Assembly: GCA_035707825.1 (NCBI GenBank)
Contig: DASSTR010000065.1
Location: 1-43,209 of the forward strand
DNA: 43,209 nt
Direction of reading: 5' to 3'
DNA from: VRUE01 sp035707825
Lineage (GTDB): Bacteria; Actinomycetota; Thermoleophilia; Solirubrobacterales; 70-9
Shown: one piece after another, positions 1-6,593 of the stretch
Numbering within the stretch: position 1 is the first letter of the stretch
How the letters are laid out: the number at the start of each line of letters is the position of its first letter
Notes under the pieces: generated by a model
What the model was told of the DNA's origin: nothing
The model's database searches: none
The model's input: the letters and a program-made list of their open reading frames with translations, nothing else
Translations under genes and position numbers: made by a program

Positions 1-201
1 TTCACCCACCGCCACACGATCCGCTACCGCCTCGAGCGCGTCCGCGAGCTCTGCGGCCACGACGTCTCCGGCACCGAAGGCCGAGAGAAGCTCGGCCTCG
101 GCCTGAAAGCGATGCGCGTCCTCGGCATCGCCTCCCCCCGCGGCCCCGCCTTCGAGCCCGGCGCCGAAGGCGGCAAGGTCCCCCGCGGCTCAGAGGAGTA
201 G
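1..201 (+). CDS. PucR-type transcriptional regulator, C-terminal end (partial)
   Basis: The open frame enters from the left edge and stops at TAG 199-201. Only the last 66 residues are visible. They open with FTHRHTIRYRLERVREL, the recognition part of the C-terminal helix-turn-helix typical of PucR/CdaR family regulators (N-terminal sensory domain, C-terminal HTH_30). The HTH is followed by a short Gly/Glu-rich tail. The ligand and targets cannot be judged because the sensor part is outside the window. Family assignment is likely; the specific role is unknown. Confidence 0.7.
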   Translation, partial: FTHRHTIRYRLERVRELCGHDVSGTEGREKLGLGLKAMRVLGIASPRGPAFEPGAEGGKVPRGSEE

Positions 202-211
202 CGGGCAGTAG

Positions 212-287
212 TTCCGGGGGGGGGATTCGAACCCAAAACCGCTTCTTGGACCAAAACCAAGCGTGCTACCGATTACACCACCCCGGA
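212..287 (-). tRNA. tRNA-Gln (anticodon TTG), atypical T-arm
   Basis: Read on the minus strand, a 7-bp acceptor stem (TCCGGGG with CCCCGGA), a D-arm, a perfect 5-bp anticodon stem (CTTGG/CCAAG) and the loop TTTTGGT give anticodon TTG, hence Gln. The discriminator is A and CCA is not encoded. The T-loop TTCGAAT is normal, but the T-stem reads TTGGG against CCCCC, so only three of five pairs form. The variable loop is about 8 nt instead of 4-5. A run of nine C residues makes up the 3' T-stem and acceptor. It could be a functional but weak tRNA, a decaying copy, or carry a base-call error in the homopolymer. Confidence 0.8.
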
Positions 288-322
288 ACGCCTCGGTCAC
301 CTTAGTGCCTTCCCTGAACGAC

Positions 323-356
323 TTGACCGTCCGGTAATCGAACTAGTGTTCGATTA
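323..356 (+). promoter_or_regulatory. LexA-type SOS box overlapping a leaderless promoter
   Basis: A perfect inverted repeat with arms TAATCGAAC (335-343) and GTTCGATTA (348-356) surrounds TAGT. Its core TCGAAC-N4-GTTCGA equals the mycobacterial/actinobacterial LexA consensus. It covers a -10-like TAGTGT (344-349) and ends on the A of the ATG at 356. A TTGACC hexamer at 323-328 could be the -35, though the 15-bp spacer is short. Repression by LexA and induction by DNA damage follow from this geometry; that is inference. Confidence 0.75.
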
Positions 357-1147
357 TGCCGCGCTATACGGAGGAAGAGGCCCAAGAAGCCGTTGCACAA
401 TCCCGCTCCTACAGCGAGGTTTTACGCCGACTCGGTATGCGGCCAGCGGGAGGCAATCATGCGCTCTTGCGTCGATATGTGGACGAAGTGTGGGGAATCT
501 CCACCGATCATTTCGATGGCGGTGCCTCGGCGCGAGAAAACCCCAATCGACCCCCCAAGCCGATGAGCGAGATTCTTGTTGAAAAGTCTTCTTACTCTCG
601 CGGCACCCTGAAGAGGCGTCTTTTCGCTGAGGGTTACAAAGAGAGACGTTGTGAGCTCTGTGGTCAGGACGAGCACTGGCGAGGGCACTGGATGTCTCTG
701 ATCATCGACCACATCAACGGGATCCCAGACGACAATCGGATCGAGAACTTGAGGATCATCTGTCCTAACTGCGCTGCCACCTTGGACACTCACTGTGGTC
801 GCAAGAACAAGGGAGTCTCTCCACGGCGCTCATGTAAGCACTGTGGAAATGAGTTCATGGCGAAATACAGTCAGCACCGGTATTGCTCGCAGGTGTGTGC
901 ATGCCGGGACCGCTCAGTGCAGCGCGGTAAACCCAAGCGGTCGTTGCGACGCTGCAATCGGCCCCCTTACGAGCAGCTGCTCGCCGAGATCCAATCGACG
1001 AGCTACGTAGCCGTGGGTCGCAAGTACGGCGTCTCGGACAACGCGGTTCGAAAGTGGGTGCGCTTCTACGAGCGGCAGATGGAGCGCGAAGCGGCTGAAC
1101 GTGAGGCAGGTGCGGTCGACGAGCCAGACAGTGCCGTCGAGGGTTGA
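356..1147 (+). CDS. HNH endonuclease with flanking HTH modules, predicted SOS-inducible
   Basis: The 263-residue protein has an HNH nuclease core: a zinc knuckle C99xxC102 with C136xxC139, and the metal/catalytic signature DHINGIPDDNRIENLRI (118-134) followed by CPNCAATLDTH (136-146). Such HNH proteins cleave DNA and are common in phages and homing elements. A second treble-clef or ribbon follows (C160xxC163, C177xxxC181). A helix-turn-helix-like stretch lies at each end (about 5-45 and 205-240, with SYVAVGRKYGVSDNAVRKW), suggesting sequence-specific DNA binding. Base composition is visibly less GC-rich than the neighbours, hinting at recent transfer. The start ATG 356 is set by the promoter: the -10 ends 6 nt upstream and no Shine-Dalgarno site is present. 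A homing-type nuclease, a phage remnant or a damage-response nuclease all fit. Confidence 0.8.
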   Translation: MPRYTEEEAQEAVAQSRSYSEVLRRLGMRPAGGNHALLRRYVDEVWGISTDHFDGGASARENPNRPPKPMSEILVEKSSYSRGTLKRRLFAEGYKERRCELCGQDEHWRGHWMSLIIDHINGIPDDNRIENLRIICPNCAATLDTHCGRKNKGVSPRRSCKHCGNEFMAKYSQHRYCSQVCACRDRSVQRGKPKRSLRRCNRPPYEQLLAEIQSTSYVAVGRKYGVSDNAVRKWVRFYERQMEREAAEREAGAVDEPDSAVEG

Positions 1148-1172
1148 TCTCGTCCGGTGGGGGACTTAGGGT
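1144..1172 (+). promoter_or_regulatory. Promoter of the HdeD-like gene
   Basis: TTGATC (1144-1149), a 17-bp spacer and TAGGGT (1167-1172) form a good sigma-70/HrdB-type promoter. The hexamer ends 6 nt before the ATG at 1179, so the transcript should start at or next to the start codon. The -35 overlaps the stop codon of the HNH gene. Confidence 0.6.
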
Positions 1173-1178
1173 CGGCTC

Positions 1179-1751
1179 ATGGAGATGGGTGGAGCGGCAC
1201 TAGACCCTGAAGTGCGCGAGGGGCTGCGGCGAACTTGGCGGACGCTGATGGCGGTCGGCGTGATCGCGATCGCGATCGGCTGCATCGCAATCCTCGTGCC
1301 CGCCGTTGCCTCCGTGGGCACGGCGATCTTCATCGGCTGGATCCTGCTCATCGCCGGGCTCTTCATGGTCGCCGGCGCGTTCACGGCGCACTCGCTCGGC
1401 ACGGTTGTGTTGCGGCTCTTGTGGGCGGCGCTCACGATCATCGTCGGGCTCTGGCTGATCGTCGAACCCCACAACGGCACCCTGACCCTGACTGTCGTGC
1501 TCGGGATCTACTTCCTCTTCATGGGCCTGACCCGGCTCGCCATCGCCTTTGCGGGGCGCGGTCAGCAGGGGGCGGGGATCGTCGGCCTCAGCGGCTTCGC
1601 CGGCTTGTTGATCGGCATCCTCATCCTCGCCAAGCTGCCCAGCTCGGCGGACTGGGCGATCGGCCTGCTGGTCGGTATCGACCTGATCTTCGCCGGTTGG
1701 ATGCTGGTTAGCCTCGCCCTCGTCGGCAAAGACCTCTCCCGCACCAGCTGA
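1179..1751 (+). CDS. HdeD-family (DUF308) membrane protein
   Basis: The 190-residue protein has six hydrophobic segments arranged as pairs, beginning with RRTWRTLMAVGVIAIAIG near residue 14. This matches the DUF308/HdeD family, whose E. coli member is an acid-resistance membrane protein. Internal two-helix units repeat (GIGLxxLVxP-like turns such as VPAVASVGTAIFIGWILL). No catalytic motif is seen and the biochemical role is unknown in this lineage. It has its own promoter and stands alone between the HNH gene and glmU. An alternative ATG exists two codons downstream; 1179 is preferred because of its distance from the -10. Confidence 0.75.
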   Translation: MEMGGAALDPEVREGLRRTWRTLMAVGVIAIAIGCIAILVPAVASVGTAIFIGWILLIAGLFMVAGAFTAHSLGTVVLRLLWAALTIIVGLWLIVEPHNGTLTLTVVLGIYFLFMGLTRLAIAFAGRGQQGAGIVGLSGFAGLLIGILILAKLPSSADWAIGLLVGIDLIFAGWMLVSLALVGKDLSRTS

Positions 1752-1804
1752 GCTCTCCGATCCACGGGGGCTCGGCTTTGGCCCGGGTGGGTGTCGTTCG
1801 AAAG

Positions 1805-1927
1805 GGGCGGTGTTGCGCAGTGCGGAGTCTGCGGAGCTGAAGATTGGCTTGCCGCGGGCCGGGGTCCCGGCCAGCGAAGCAGAGCGCAGCGCAAGCAAGG
1901 CCACCCCTTTCTAACGACAGGACCCGC
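1805..1927. repeat. Dispersed repeat, copy 1 (intergenic)
   Basis: A roughly 120-bp stretch between the HdeD-like gene and glmU resembles 18073-18210. The clearest shared blocks are GGGTCCCGGCCAGCG (1862-1876) followed by a purine-rich GCGCAG/GCAAG stretch, and AGGACCCGC at the far end (1919-1927). GGGTCC and GGACCC form short terminal inverted repeats. No protein fits the stretch. It ends just before the glmU -10, so it may supply upstream promoter sequence. The rest of the interval 1752-1946 shows no gene. Confidence 0.6.
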
Positions 1928-1946
1928 CCGCCACTACGATTCCAAC

Positions 1947-3341
1947 GTGAGCTCGCCTCTGGTCCTGGTCATGGCGGCGGGCGAGGGTACGCGCATGCGC
2001 TCCTCGCTGCCGAAGGTTCTGCATCCCGTTTGCGGGCGGCCGATGGTCGCCTGGCCGATCCTTGCCGCCCGCGAGGCGGGCGCCGGCAGAGTGGCCGTGA
2101 TCACCTCGCCGAACCGCGACATCTCCGCCGGTTTGCCGGAGGGCGTGGAGACGGTGGTCCAGCCCGAGTCCGACGGCACCGGGGGTGCGATTCGCGCCGC
2201 GCTCGAGCTGATCCGCGAGGCCGAGACGGTGGTCGTCCTCTCCGGCGATCACCCGCTGGTCTCGGCGACGACGATCGCCGAGCTGCTCGCCACCCACGAT
2301 GAGGCGGGCGCCGCCGCGACCGTGACGACGGCGCTGCTCGAGGACCCTGGCAGCTACGGGCGCGTCGTCCGCGACGAGTCCGGCGATCTGGCCCGCATCG
2401 TCGAGGCCAAGGCGCCGGGCGACGCCACCGAGGAGGAGCTGGCGATCACGGAGGTCAACGCCGGCACGTATGCCTTCGCGGCCGCGCCGCTCGCCGACGC
2501 GCTGGAGCGGATCAGCAACGACAACGCCCAGGGCGAGTACTACCTCGGCGACGTCCTGCCTCTGATGCGCGATGGGGGCCACCGGGTCGCCGTGTACGCG
2601 GCCACCGACATGACTGTGATGCATGGGGTCAACACCCGGGTCGAGCTGGCCGGCGCCGAGGCCGAGGCGCGCAGCCGCATCCTCGAGGGCCACATGCTCG
2701 CCGGCGTCACCGTCGCCGACCCGGCCTCCACCTGGATCGACGCCGATGTCGAGATCGCCGCGGACGCCCGGATCGAACCCGGCTGCAGCCTGCGGGGCGC
2801 CACCGCCATCGGCGCCGGCTCTGTCGTGGGACCGCTGACGACTCTGATCGACGCCCGGCTGGGGGAGGGGGTATCGGCTCCCCATTCCTATCTGGTCGAG
2901 TGCGAGGTGCTCGACGGCTGCACGGTCGGCCCCTTCGCCTACCTGCGTCCCAGGACCCAGCTCGGGCCGGGCGCCAAGGCGGGCACCTTCGTGGAGCTGA
3001 AGAACGCCCGGGTTGGCGAGGGCGCCAAGGTTCCCCACCTCTCCTACATCGGCGACGCCGAGATCGGCCCCGGCGCCAATCTCGGCGCCGGCACGATCAC
3101 CGCCAACTACGACGGATTCCGCAAGCACCGGACGGTAATCGGGGCCGGAGCGCGCGTTGGTGTTGACACCATGCTCGTCGCACCGGTAGAAGTCGGGCAG
3201 TCCGCCTACACTGGCGCCGGAGCAGTGGTGAAGGAGAACGTGCCGGACGGCTCGCTCTCCGTGAGCCAGAACGAGCAGAGAAACATCGACGGATACGCCG
3301 ATCGCAAGGCGGCCGAGGCAGAAGAGGAAGACAACTCGTGA
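1947..3341 (+). CDS. glmU: Bifunctional GlmU: N-acetylglucosamine-1-phosphate uridyltransferase / glucosamine-1-phosphate acetyltransferase
   Basis: GlmU acetylates glucosamine-1-P and then couples it to UTP, giving UDP-GlcNAc for peptidoglycan. The N-terminal nucleotidyltransferase motif MAAGEGTRMRSSLPKVLH is at about residues 9-26. The C-terminal left-handed beta-helix (hexapeptide repeats, about 255-430) carries the acetyltransferase signature VPHLSYIGD and the LGAGTITANYDG block. The length of 464 aa is normal. The GTG at 1947 is chosen because the UTP-binding strand follows directly and TACGAT (1935-1940) ends 6 nt upstream. A longer in-frame extension to 1791 would translate the dispersed repeat and is rejected. 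Its stop overlaps the prs start (GTGA), so the pair is translationally coupled. Confidence 0.95.
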   Translation: MSSPLVLVMAAGEGTRMRSSLPKVLHPVCGRPMVAWPILAAREAGAGRVAVITSPNRDISAGLPEGVETVVQPESDGTGGAIRAALELIREAETVVVLSGDHPLVSATTIAELLATHDEAGAAATVTTALLEDPGSYGRVVRDESGDLARIVEAKAPGDATEEELAITEVNAGTYAFAAAPLADALERISNDNAQGEYYLGDVLPLMRDGGHRVAVYAATDMTVMHGVNTRVELAGAEAEARSRILEGHMLAGVTVADPASTWIDADVEIAADARIEPGCSLRGATAIGAGSVVGPLTTLIDARLGEGVSAPHSYLVECEVLDGCTVGPFAYLRPRTQLGPGAKAGTFVELKNARVGEGAKVPHLSYIGDAEIGPGANLGAGTITANYDGFRKHRTVIGAGARVGVDTMLVAPVEVGQSAYTGAGAVVKENVPDGSLSVSQNEQRNIDGYADRKAAEAEEEDNS

Positions 3342-4372
3342 GCACGATCGAGCAGCGCCCAGAAACGGCCGCGACCGCCATCCCGCACGACTACTCGAAG
3401 CGGTTGATGGTCTTCGGCGGCCGCAGCTCCGGCGAGCTGGCGGCGAAAGTGGCCGGGAAGCTCGAACTCGACCTCGGTCAGGTGACGTTGAAGACCTTCG
3501 CCAACGGCGAGGTCTACTGCCGCTACGAGGAGTCGATCCGCGGCGCCGACGTCTTCCTCGTCCAGTCGACCTGCGCCAACGAACAGACCGAGATGACTCC
3601 CAACGACGCGCTGGTCGAGCTGCTGACGATGATCGATGCCGCGCAGGGCGCCTCCGCGCACCGCATCATCGCCGTGATGCCCTGGTACGGCTACGCGCGC
3701 CAGGACAAGAAGTCGGCGCCGCGCGAGCCGATCTCGGCCCGCATCGTCGCCAAGTGCCTGGAGGGAGTCGGCGTCGACCGCGTCCTGACCATGGACCTGC
3801 ACGCCGGTCAGGTGCAGGGCTTCTTCCACGTCCCCGTCGACCACATGACCGCGATGCCGATGCTGACCCAGTGGTTCTCCGACCAGCACCTGACCGAAGA
3901 GCTGGTGATCGTCTCCCCCGACGCCGGCCGGGTGAAGACGGCGCGCAACTTCGCCCGCCGCGTGGGCACGCACTGGGCCGTGATGGAGAAGGAGCGCCCC
4001 GCCCAGCAGGTCGCCGAGATCGGCTACGTGGTCGGTGACGTGAAGGGCAAGACCGCGGTGCTCGTCGACGACATGATCGACACCGCGGGGACCCTCTGCG
4101 CGGCGGCGCAGACCGTTCTCGACGAGGGAGCGGCGCGGGTGATCGCCTGCGCCACCCACGGAGTCTTCTCCGGCCCCGCTTACGAGCGCCTCGCCTACGA
4201 GAACTCGGGCATCGAGCAGATCGTCGTCACCGACACGCTGCCGCTGCGCCCGGGCGCGCCCGACAACATCACCGTCCTCTCGACCGCCACGACCTTCGCC
4301 GACTCGATCCGCCGCATCTTCACCGACGACTCCGTCTCCGAGATCTTCGCCGGCGAGAACCAGCTTTTCTGA
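3338..4372 (+). CDS. prs: Ribose-phosphate pyrophosphokinase
   Basis: Prs converts ribose-5-P and ATP into PRPP, the precursor of purines, pyrimidines, His, Trp and NAD. The 344-residue sequence has the ATP/ribose motifs RYEESIRGADVF, the signature DLHAGQVQGFFHVPVDHM and the PRPP loop VLVDDMIDTAGTL. There is an N-terminal extension of about 20 residues before KRLMVFGGRSS. Start GTG 3338 overlaps the glmU stop by 4 nt. The glmU-prs order is common in bacteria and links UDP-GlcNAc and nucleotide supply. Confidence 0.95.
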   Translation: MSTIEQRPETAATAIPHDYSKRLMVFGGRSSGELAAKVAGKLELDLGQVTLKTFANGEVYCRYEESIRGADVFLVQSTCANEQTEMTPNDALVELLTMIDAAQGASAHRIIAVMPWYGYARQDKKSAPREPISARIVAKCLEGVGVDRVLTMDLHAGQVQGFFHVPVDHMTAMPMLTQWFSDQHLTEELVIVSPDAGRVKTARNFARRVGTHWAVMEKERPAQQVAEIGYVVGDVKGKTAVLVDDMIDTAGTLCAAAQTVLDEGAARVIACATHGVFSGPAYERLAYENSGIEQIVVTDTLPLRPGAPDNITVLSTATTFADSIRRIFTDDSVSEIFAGENQLF

Positions 4373-4403
4373 CGGTGGCAGAGGTTAGGCTGGCGCCCGC
4401 CAG

Positions 4404-4850
4404 ATGATCGACGAATACACCATCGTCAAGAGCATCCACGTGCTGGCCGCCTCGCTGTGGGTGGGGACCGGCTTCGCAGTCAACATCGCGATGCTCCTCG
4501 GCGCGCGCAGCGGCGAACCGGCGAGCATGCTGGCGGCGATGCGCTTTGCCAAGTTCCTCGGCAGGTTCATCTTCCCGACGCTCTCGCTGATCACGCTGGC
4601 CTTCGGGATCTGGCTGACCGAGAGCTTCTATTCCTGGGATCTGCTCTGGATCCAGCTCGGCCTGGCGGGCGTGGTCATCTCGACCGCGATCGGGATCTTC
4701 TATCTCGGGCCCAGGGCCGAGGCGGGCATTGCCGGCCTCGAAAGCGGCTCCCCGCCGCCGCCGGGCCGCAATTGGGTGCCGATCGTCGCCCGCTTCAACG
4801 CGCTGCTGGTCGCCGCGGTGCTTGTCGTGATGGTGATCAGGCCCGCCTGA
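4404..4850 (+). CDS. Small DUF2269-like integral membrane protein (copy 1)
   Basis: The 148-residue protein has four predicted membrane helices. The first begins YTIVKSIHVLAASLWVGTGFAVN, a His-containing first helix typical of DUF2269 / CopD-like proteins; the last ends FNALLVAAVLVVMVIRPA. Its function is unknown. A related protein with the same architecture and a similar ending (VLMVYKPV) lies at 37091-37570. TAGGCT at 4386-4391 is a likely -10, 12 nt before the ATG. The downstream glycerophosphodiesterase starts about 10 nt after its stop, so the two probably form one operon. Confidence 0.6.
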   Translation: MIDEYTIVKSIHVLAASLWVGTGFAVNIAMLLGARSGEPASMLAAMRFAKFLGRFIFPTLSLITLAFGIWLTESFYSWDLLWIQLGLAGVVISTAIGIFYLGPRAEAGIAGLESGSPPPPGRNWVPIVARFNALLVAAVLVVMVIRPA

Positions 4851-4860
4851 GGGGTCCGAG

Positions 4861-5586
4861 CTGCGACTGGTGGGACACAAGGGCGCCGACCTGATCGCGC
4901 CCGGCAACACGCTGGAGAGCTTTCACGCCGCGGTCGAGGCGGCCGTCGACACGATCGAGTTCGACGTGCTCTGGCGCCCAGACGGCCATCCACGGCTGCC
5001 GGCGGCCGAGCGCTCCCCGCTGGTCGTCGCCCACGATTGGCACGACGCCGAGCGCCGCACGCCGATGACCTTGGAGGAGGCACTCGATGCCTTCGCGCAG
5101 GCGCCGCTCGAGGGGGTCGAGATCGACCTCGACATCAAGCTGCCGGGACGGGAGGACGAGATCGTCGCCGCCGTCCGCGAGCGAGGGCTCGTCGAGAGGG
5201 CGATGGTCTCGACGATGGAGATCTCGACTCTGAATCGCATTCGTAAGCTCGAGCCCGGCTTGCGACGAGGCTGGACCTATCCGAAAGTGCGCCGCGACTG
5301 GGCCTCGAAGCGCTGGGCGCGGGCGCCGATGGTGGCAGCCCTGGGAGTGATGCGCCAGCGCCTACCGGGGCTGGCGGCCCGCGAACTCCCCCGCCTGGGC
5401 GTCGAGGCGATGTGGGTCTACCACCCGCTCGCCAGCAGCCGCCTCGCCCGCATAGCCGAGATCGCCGGGGTCGAGCTGATCGCCTGGACGGTCGACGACC
5501 CGGCGCGTATGCGCAAGCTGGTCAAGGCAGGGGTTAACGGCATCTGCTCGAACGACCCCCGCCTCTTCGCGCGCATCCGAGATTGA
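4861..5586 (+). CDS. Glycerophosphodiester phosphodiesterase family protein
   Basis: Members hydrolyse glycerophosphodiesters to glycerol-3-phosphate and an alcohol. The GDPD barrel starts RLVGHKGADLIAPGNTLESF and continues with IEFDVLWRPDGHPR and LVVAHDW, which supply the Glu/Asp metal ligands and second His. The C-terminal part LIAWTVDDPARMRKLVKAGVNGICSNDP is also typical. The first motif reads HKG rather than HRG, and GNT replaces ENT. Of the possible starts, CTG 4861 lies 5-6 nt after GGGG and leaves a complete first strand; GTG 4870 would leave only two residues before the catalytic His. CTG is preferred, with moderate certainty. Confidence 0.8.
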   Translation: MRLVGHKGADLIAPGNTLESFHAAVEAAVDTIEFDVLWRPDGHPRLPAAERSPLVVAHDWHDAERRTPMTLEEALDAFAQAPLEGVEIDLDIKLPGREDEIVAAVRERGLVERAMVSTMEISTLNRIRKLEPGLRRGWTYPKVRRDWASKRWARAPMVAALGVMRQRLPGLAARELPRLGVEAMWVYHPLASSRLARIAEIAGVELIAWTVDDPARMRKLVKAGVNGICSNDPRLFARIRD

Positions 5587-5659
5587 CCCCACTGGGGTGT
5601 GGTCGATGTCCGATGCGGTGATTTATTGAGATAGAGCCCGGCTCTGAGCGAGCCGACGT

Positions 5660-6526
5660 CTAAACGGTTCCCGGTGTCGCGGTCGGCGGCGCGTCCCCGC
5701 CACGCCCCCGCCGCCGCTTGACGGCCGAGTCAAACTCCTCGGGCGTGAAGCCGCCAACCGCTTCGCCTTCGAGCGCGTAGCGATAGAGAGCGACCCCGAA
5801 GATTCCCTTGAGGGCGGCGCTTAGCAGCAGCGCGACGGCAAGGACAACCACTCCTACAACGACGCAGAGGGCGCCGGCGAAGCCACTCGAGGACCAGATC
5901 GAGAGGCCCATGACAATTAGAAAGATCGCCGGCAGCGTGCCCAGCAGGGCAATGCCGCCGCCAATCGCCACGTTGCCGGTCACCTGCTCCCCCCAGCGAG
6001 ACTTGAACAGGCTTCCCGAGCGCTTCAAAGTCTCGATTGGGCCGGTTCCCTCGAAGGCGATCACCGGCGGAGCAAGAAAGGTCGCCAGCGACCAGCCGAC
6101 TGCGAGCAGGCGGCCGAAGATCTGGCCGAAGATTCCGCCCTCGTCTTCGAGCACGGAGAGAAGAATCCCAACCGTGGTCGACAGCGCGGCCCAGCCCGCA
6201 ATCTGGGGGAGGCATTCTCGCGCCAATGCGACGCCGTCGGAGACGCTCGCTTCGTGGCCGCGGAAAATCAGGCCCGCGGAGGCCGCGAGGGCGACGCTGA
6301 AGAACAACCCAATCGTTGCGAGCAGGTAGATGCCGATCGCGACCACTCCTAGTCCAACCGCCGTCTGCTCGTCATCGATCAGCAGCAGGCCGGGTCCGAT
6401 CACGATCGGCGCGCAGAGGATCGTCAGGACGCCGCCGTAGAGGGGGAACCGCAGCAGGGCCGGGTGTTCTCTCAGAAGCGCCCAGCTTTTCTTGCTCAGC
6501 GCCCAGCCGCGTCGAATCTTTCGCAT
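5660..6526 (-). CDS. DUF6159-like polytopic membrane protein
   Basis: The 288-residue protein begins MRKIRRGWALSKKSWALLREHPALLRFPLYGG, a cytoplasmic amphipathic lead typical of DUF6159 membrane proteins frequent in Actinomycetota. About six hydrophobic segments follow, including a conserved middle part FLAPPVIAFEGTGPIETLKRSGSLFKSRWG and a final FGVALYRYALEG. The tail is basic and Pro/Thr-rich. Its function is unknown. A GGAAGAGAG ribosome site lies directly before the ATG at 6526. It follows the UbiB-like gene by 67 nt on the same strand and is convergent with the glycerophosphodiesterase. Confidence 0.7.
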   Translation of the reverse strand: MRKIRRGWALSKKSWALLREHPALLRFPLYGGVLTILCAPIVIGPGLLLIDDEQTAVGLGVVAIGIYLLATIGLFFSVALAASAGLIFRGHEASVSDGVALARECLPQIAGWAALSTTVGILLSVLEDEGGIFGQIFGRLLAVGWSLATFLAPPVIAFEGTGPIETLKRSGSLFKSRWGEQVTGNVAIGGGIALLGTLPAIFLIVMGLSIWSSSGFAGALCVVVGVVVLAVALLLSAALKGIFGVALYRYALEGEAVGGFTPEEFDSAVKRRRGRGGDAPPTATPGTV

Positions 6527-6593
6527 CTCTCTTCCTTTCGGCCCGTCCTCGCTTCAGCCCGTGCTCGCGAGCCGGCGGGCTCAGCCTCTCAAC

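Noticed and set aside
212..1147. Integrative element inserted at tRNA-Gln
   Set aside because: The 3' end of the tRNA, the usual attachment site, faces away from the HNH gene, and no integrase or direct repeat of the tRNA end is seen.
1791..1946. Longer glmU reading frame starting at 1791
   Set aside because: It would translate the dispersed repeat and adds 52 residues of non-protein-like sequence before the UTP-binding strand. GTG 1947 has a well-placed -10 and gives a normal GlmU length.
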